Position numbers and translations under genes: made by a program
Source: Phycisphaeraceae bacterium
GTDB lineage: Bacteria > Planctomycetota > Phycisphaerae > Phycisphaerales > Phycisphaeraceae
Length of the DNA: 64,000 nucleotides
Direction: 5' to 3'
Assembly: GCA_028284155.1 (NCBI GenBank)
Contig: JANQSF010000063.1
Coordinates: 1-64,000 of the forward strand
Shown here: piece by piece, positions 63,518-64,000 of the stretch
How the letters are laid out: the number at the start of each line of letters is the position of its first letter
How positions within the stretch are numbered: position 1 is the first letter of the stretch
Notes under the pieces: model-generated
The model's input: only the letters and a program-made list of their open reading frames with translations
What the model was told of the DNA's origin: nothing
The model's database searches: none

Positions 63518-64000
63518 TTATTGGTGCTGTACGTACTCTGCCCGTGGCCGCAGGAGTGATGCTTGTTCCCGCTGCTCCAGTATGTGAGCGATCCAACCTG
63601 CAAAACGAGCAATCAGGAACAGGCTGCTTGCCATCCTCAATTCAACGCCTAATGCGATAGCCATCATGGCATGGCCCATATCGAAGTTCGGTGGATGGTA
63701 CTGAGCATCCTTGGCTGCACGAACGAGGTCCCCAAGAAACTGAACTTGGGGATTCTTCGGCGCGATGCTTCGTGCGGCCTTCATAAGGGGAGCGACACGG
63801 GGATCGCCGCGCGGGTAAAGCGGATGGCCGAAGCCGGGAATTGATTCGCCACGCTCCAGACGCGACTGCAGAACGGCCTTGGCGTTTTCCCCATTTACAG
63901 CCGCTTGGAGCAGAGCCATGACCCGGGTGACTGCTTGCCCGTGCAAGGGACCGGAATGCGTTCCAATCGCGGCTGAGAGGCATGAGTAGAGGTCCGCCCC
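63518..64000 (-). CDS. Citrate-synthase-family protein, C-terminal part
   Basis: The frame runs off the right edge; at least 160 residues are present. It shows AAIGTHSGPLHG, ESIPGFGHPLYPRGDPRVAP with the conserved GxGH, and the C-terminal helices (MAIALGVELRMASSLFLIARFAGWIAHILEQRE) of citrate, methylcitrate or citryl-CoA synthases. These enzymes condense acetyl- or propionyl-CoA with oxaloacetate or a related acid. Which substrate is used cannot be told without the N-terminal half. It is 260 bases upstream of the epimerase gene in the same direction, and may be in a separate unit. Confidence 0.85.
   Translation of the reverse strand, partial: GADLYSCLSAAIGTHSGPLHGQAVTRVMALLQAAVNGENAKAVLQSRLERGESIPGFGHPLYPRGDPRVAPLMKAARSIAPKNPQVQFLGDLVRAAKDAQYHPPNFDMGHAMMAIALGVELRMASSLFLIARFAGWIAHILEQREQASLLRPRAEYVQHQ

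Noticed and set aside
1..64000. tRNA, rRNA or CRISPR features
   Set aside because: No cloverleaf-like sequences, rRNA segments or regularly spaced direct repeats were recognised by eye; a tRNA scan could still find a missed one.

Overview
The window looks like a piece of a GC-rich chromosome from a planctomycete (phylum Planctomycetota), perhaps of the Phycisphaerae type. This is inferred from gene content: a planctomycete-type cytochrome/DUF1549/DUF1553 protein paired with a DUF1501 protein, PEP-CTERM-like sorting tails, a LEP-type N-terminus on a secreted peroxidase, overlapping ECF sigma factor and Ser/Thr kinase genes, and degenerate small membrane proteins ending in a CPxCGYD zinc-ribbon-like tail. 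No rRNA, tRNA, CRISPR array or phage module was seen.

Layout. 1-6020 (minus) is the open end of a giant secreted protein with propeller-like, Gly-rich, PKD-like and cadherin-like segments; its 5' part is broken next to an integrase fragment at about 6075-6200. 6205-7470 is a secreted SGNH/sialate-esterase-like protein. 7787-24455 (plus) is a compact eight-gene cluster: MoxR ATPase, DUF58 protein, two membrane-anchored von Willebrand A (vWA) proteins, a 1476-residue coiled-coil membrane protein, a cyclase-like toroid protein, a transglutaminase-like protein and a degenerate thioredoxin-like/TPR protein. An intact insertion sequence (24459-25930) follows and abuts the 3' end of a minus-strand operon (25929-31554) for an RND efflux pump, its adaptor and a potassium-channel-like protein.

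32003-35570 is accessory and partly decayed: an HTH regulator, two broken copies of one small membrane protein family, a secreted protein with one CxxCH motif, and a truncated conserved hypothetical gene next to a solo IS end. 35582-39185 (minus) is a kinase-TPR gene with its overlapping ECF sigma gene. 39561-41855 is an animal-type haem peroxidase. 42340-43766 holds two broken PEP-CTERM-type genes separated by a dense set of hairpins. 43767-47153 (minus) is a VIT/vWA/DUF2135 protein.

47692-53704 carries the cytochrome/DUF1549/DUF1553 and DUF1501 pair, followed by a PAS-PP2C phosphatase. 54224-59127 is a four-gene unit: ECF sigma factor, FecR-domain membrane protein and two PQQ-type propellers. 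59128-61003 is another decayed region: two IS left-end remnants, an intact PEP-CTERM protein, a headless class D beta-lactamase and a REP-like inverted pair. The right edge (minus) has a VOC-deaminase fusion, an NAD-dependent epimerase and the C-terminal part of a citrate-synthase-family enzyme.

Most intact genes encode envelope, secreted or regulatory proteins. Repeated traces of one IS family sit at or near several gene breakpoints and suggest how this region has decayed.
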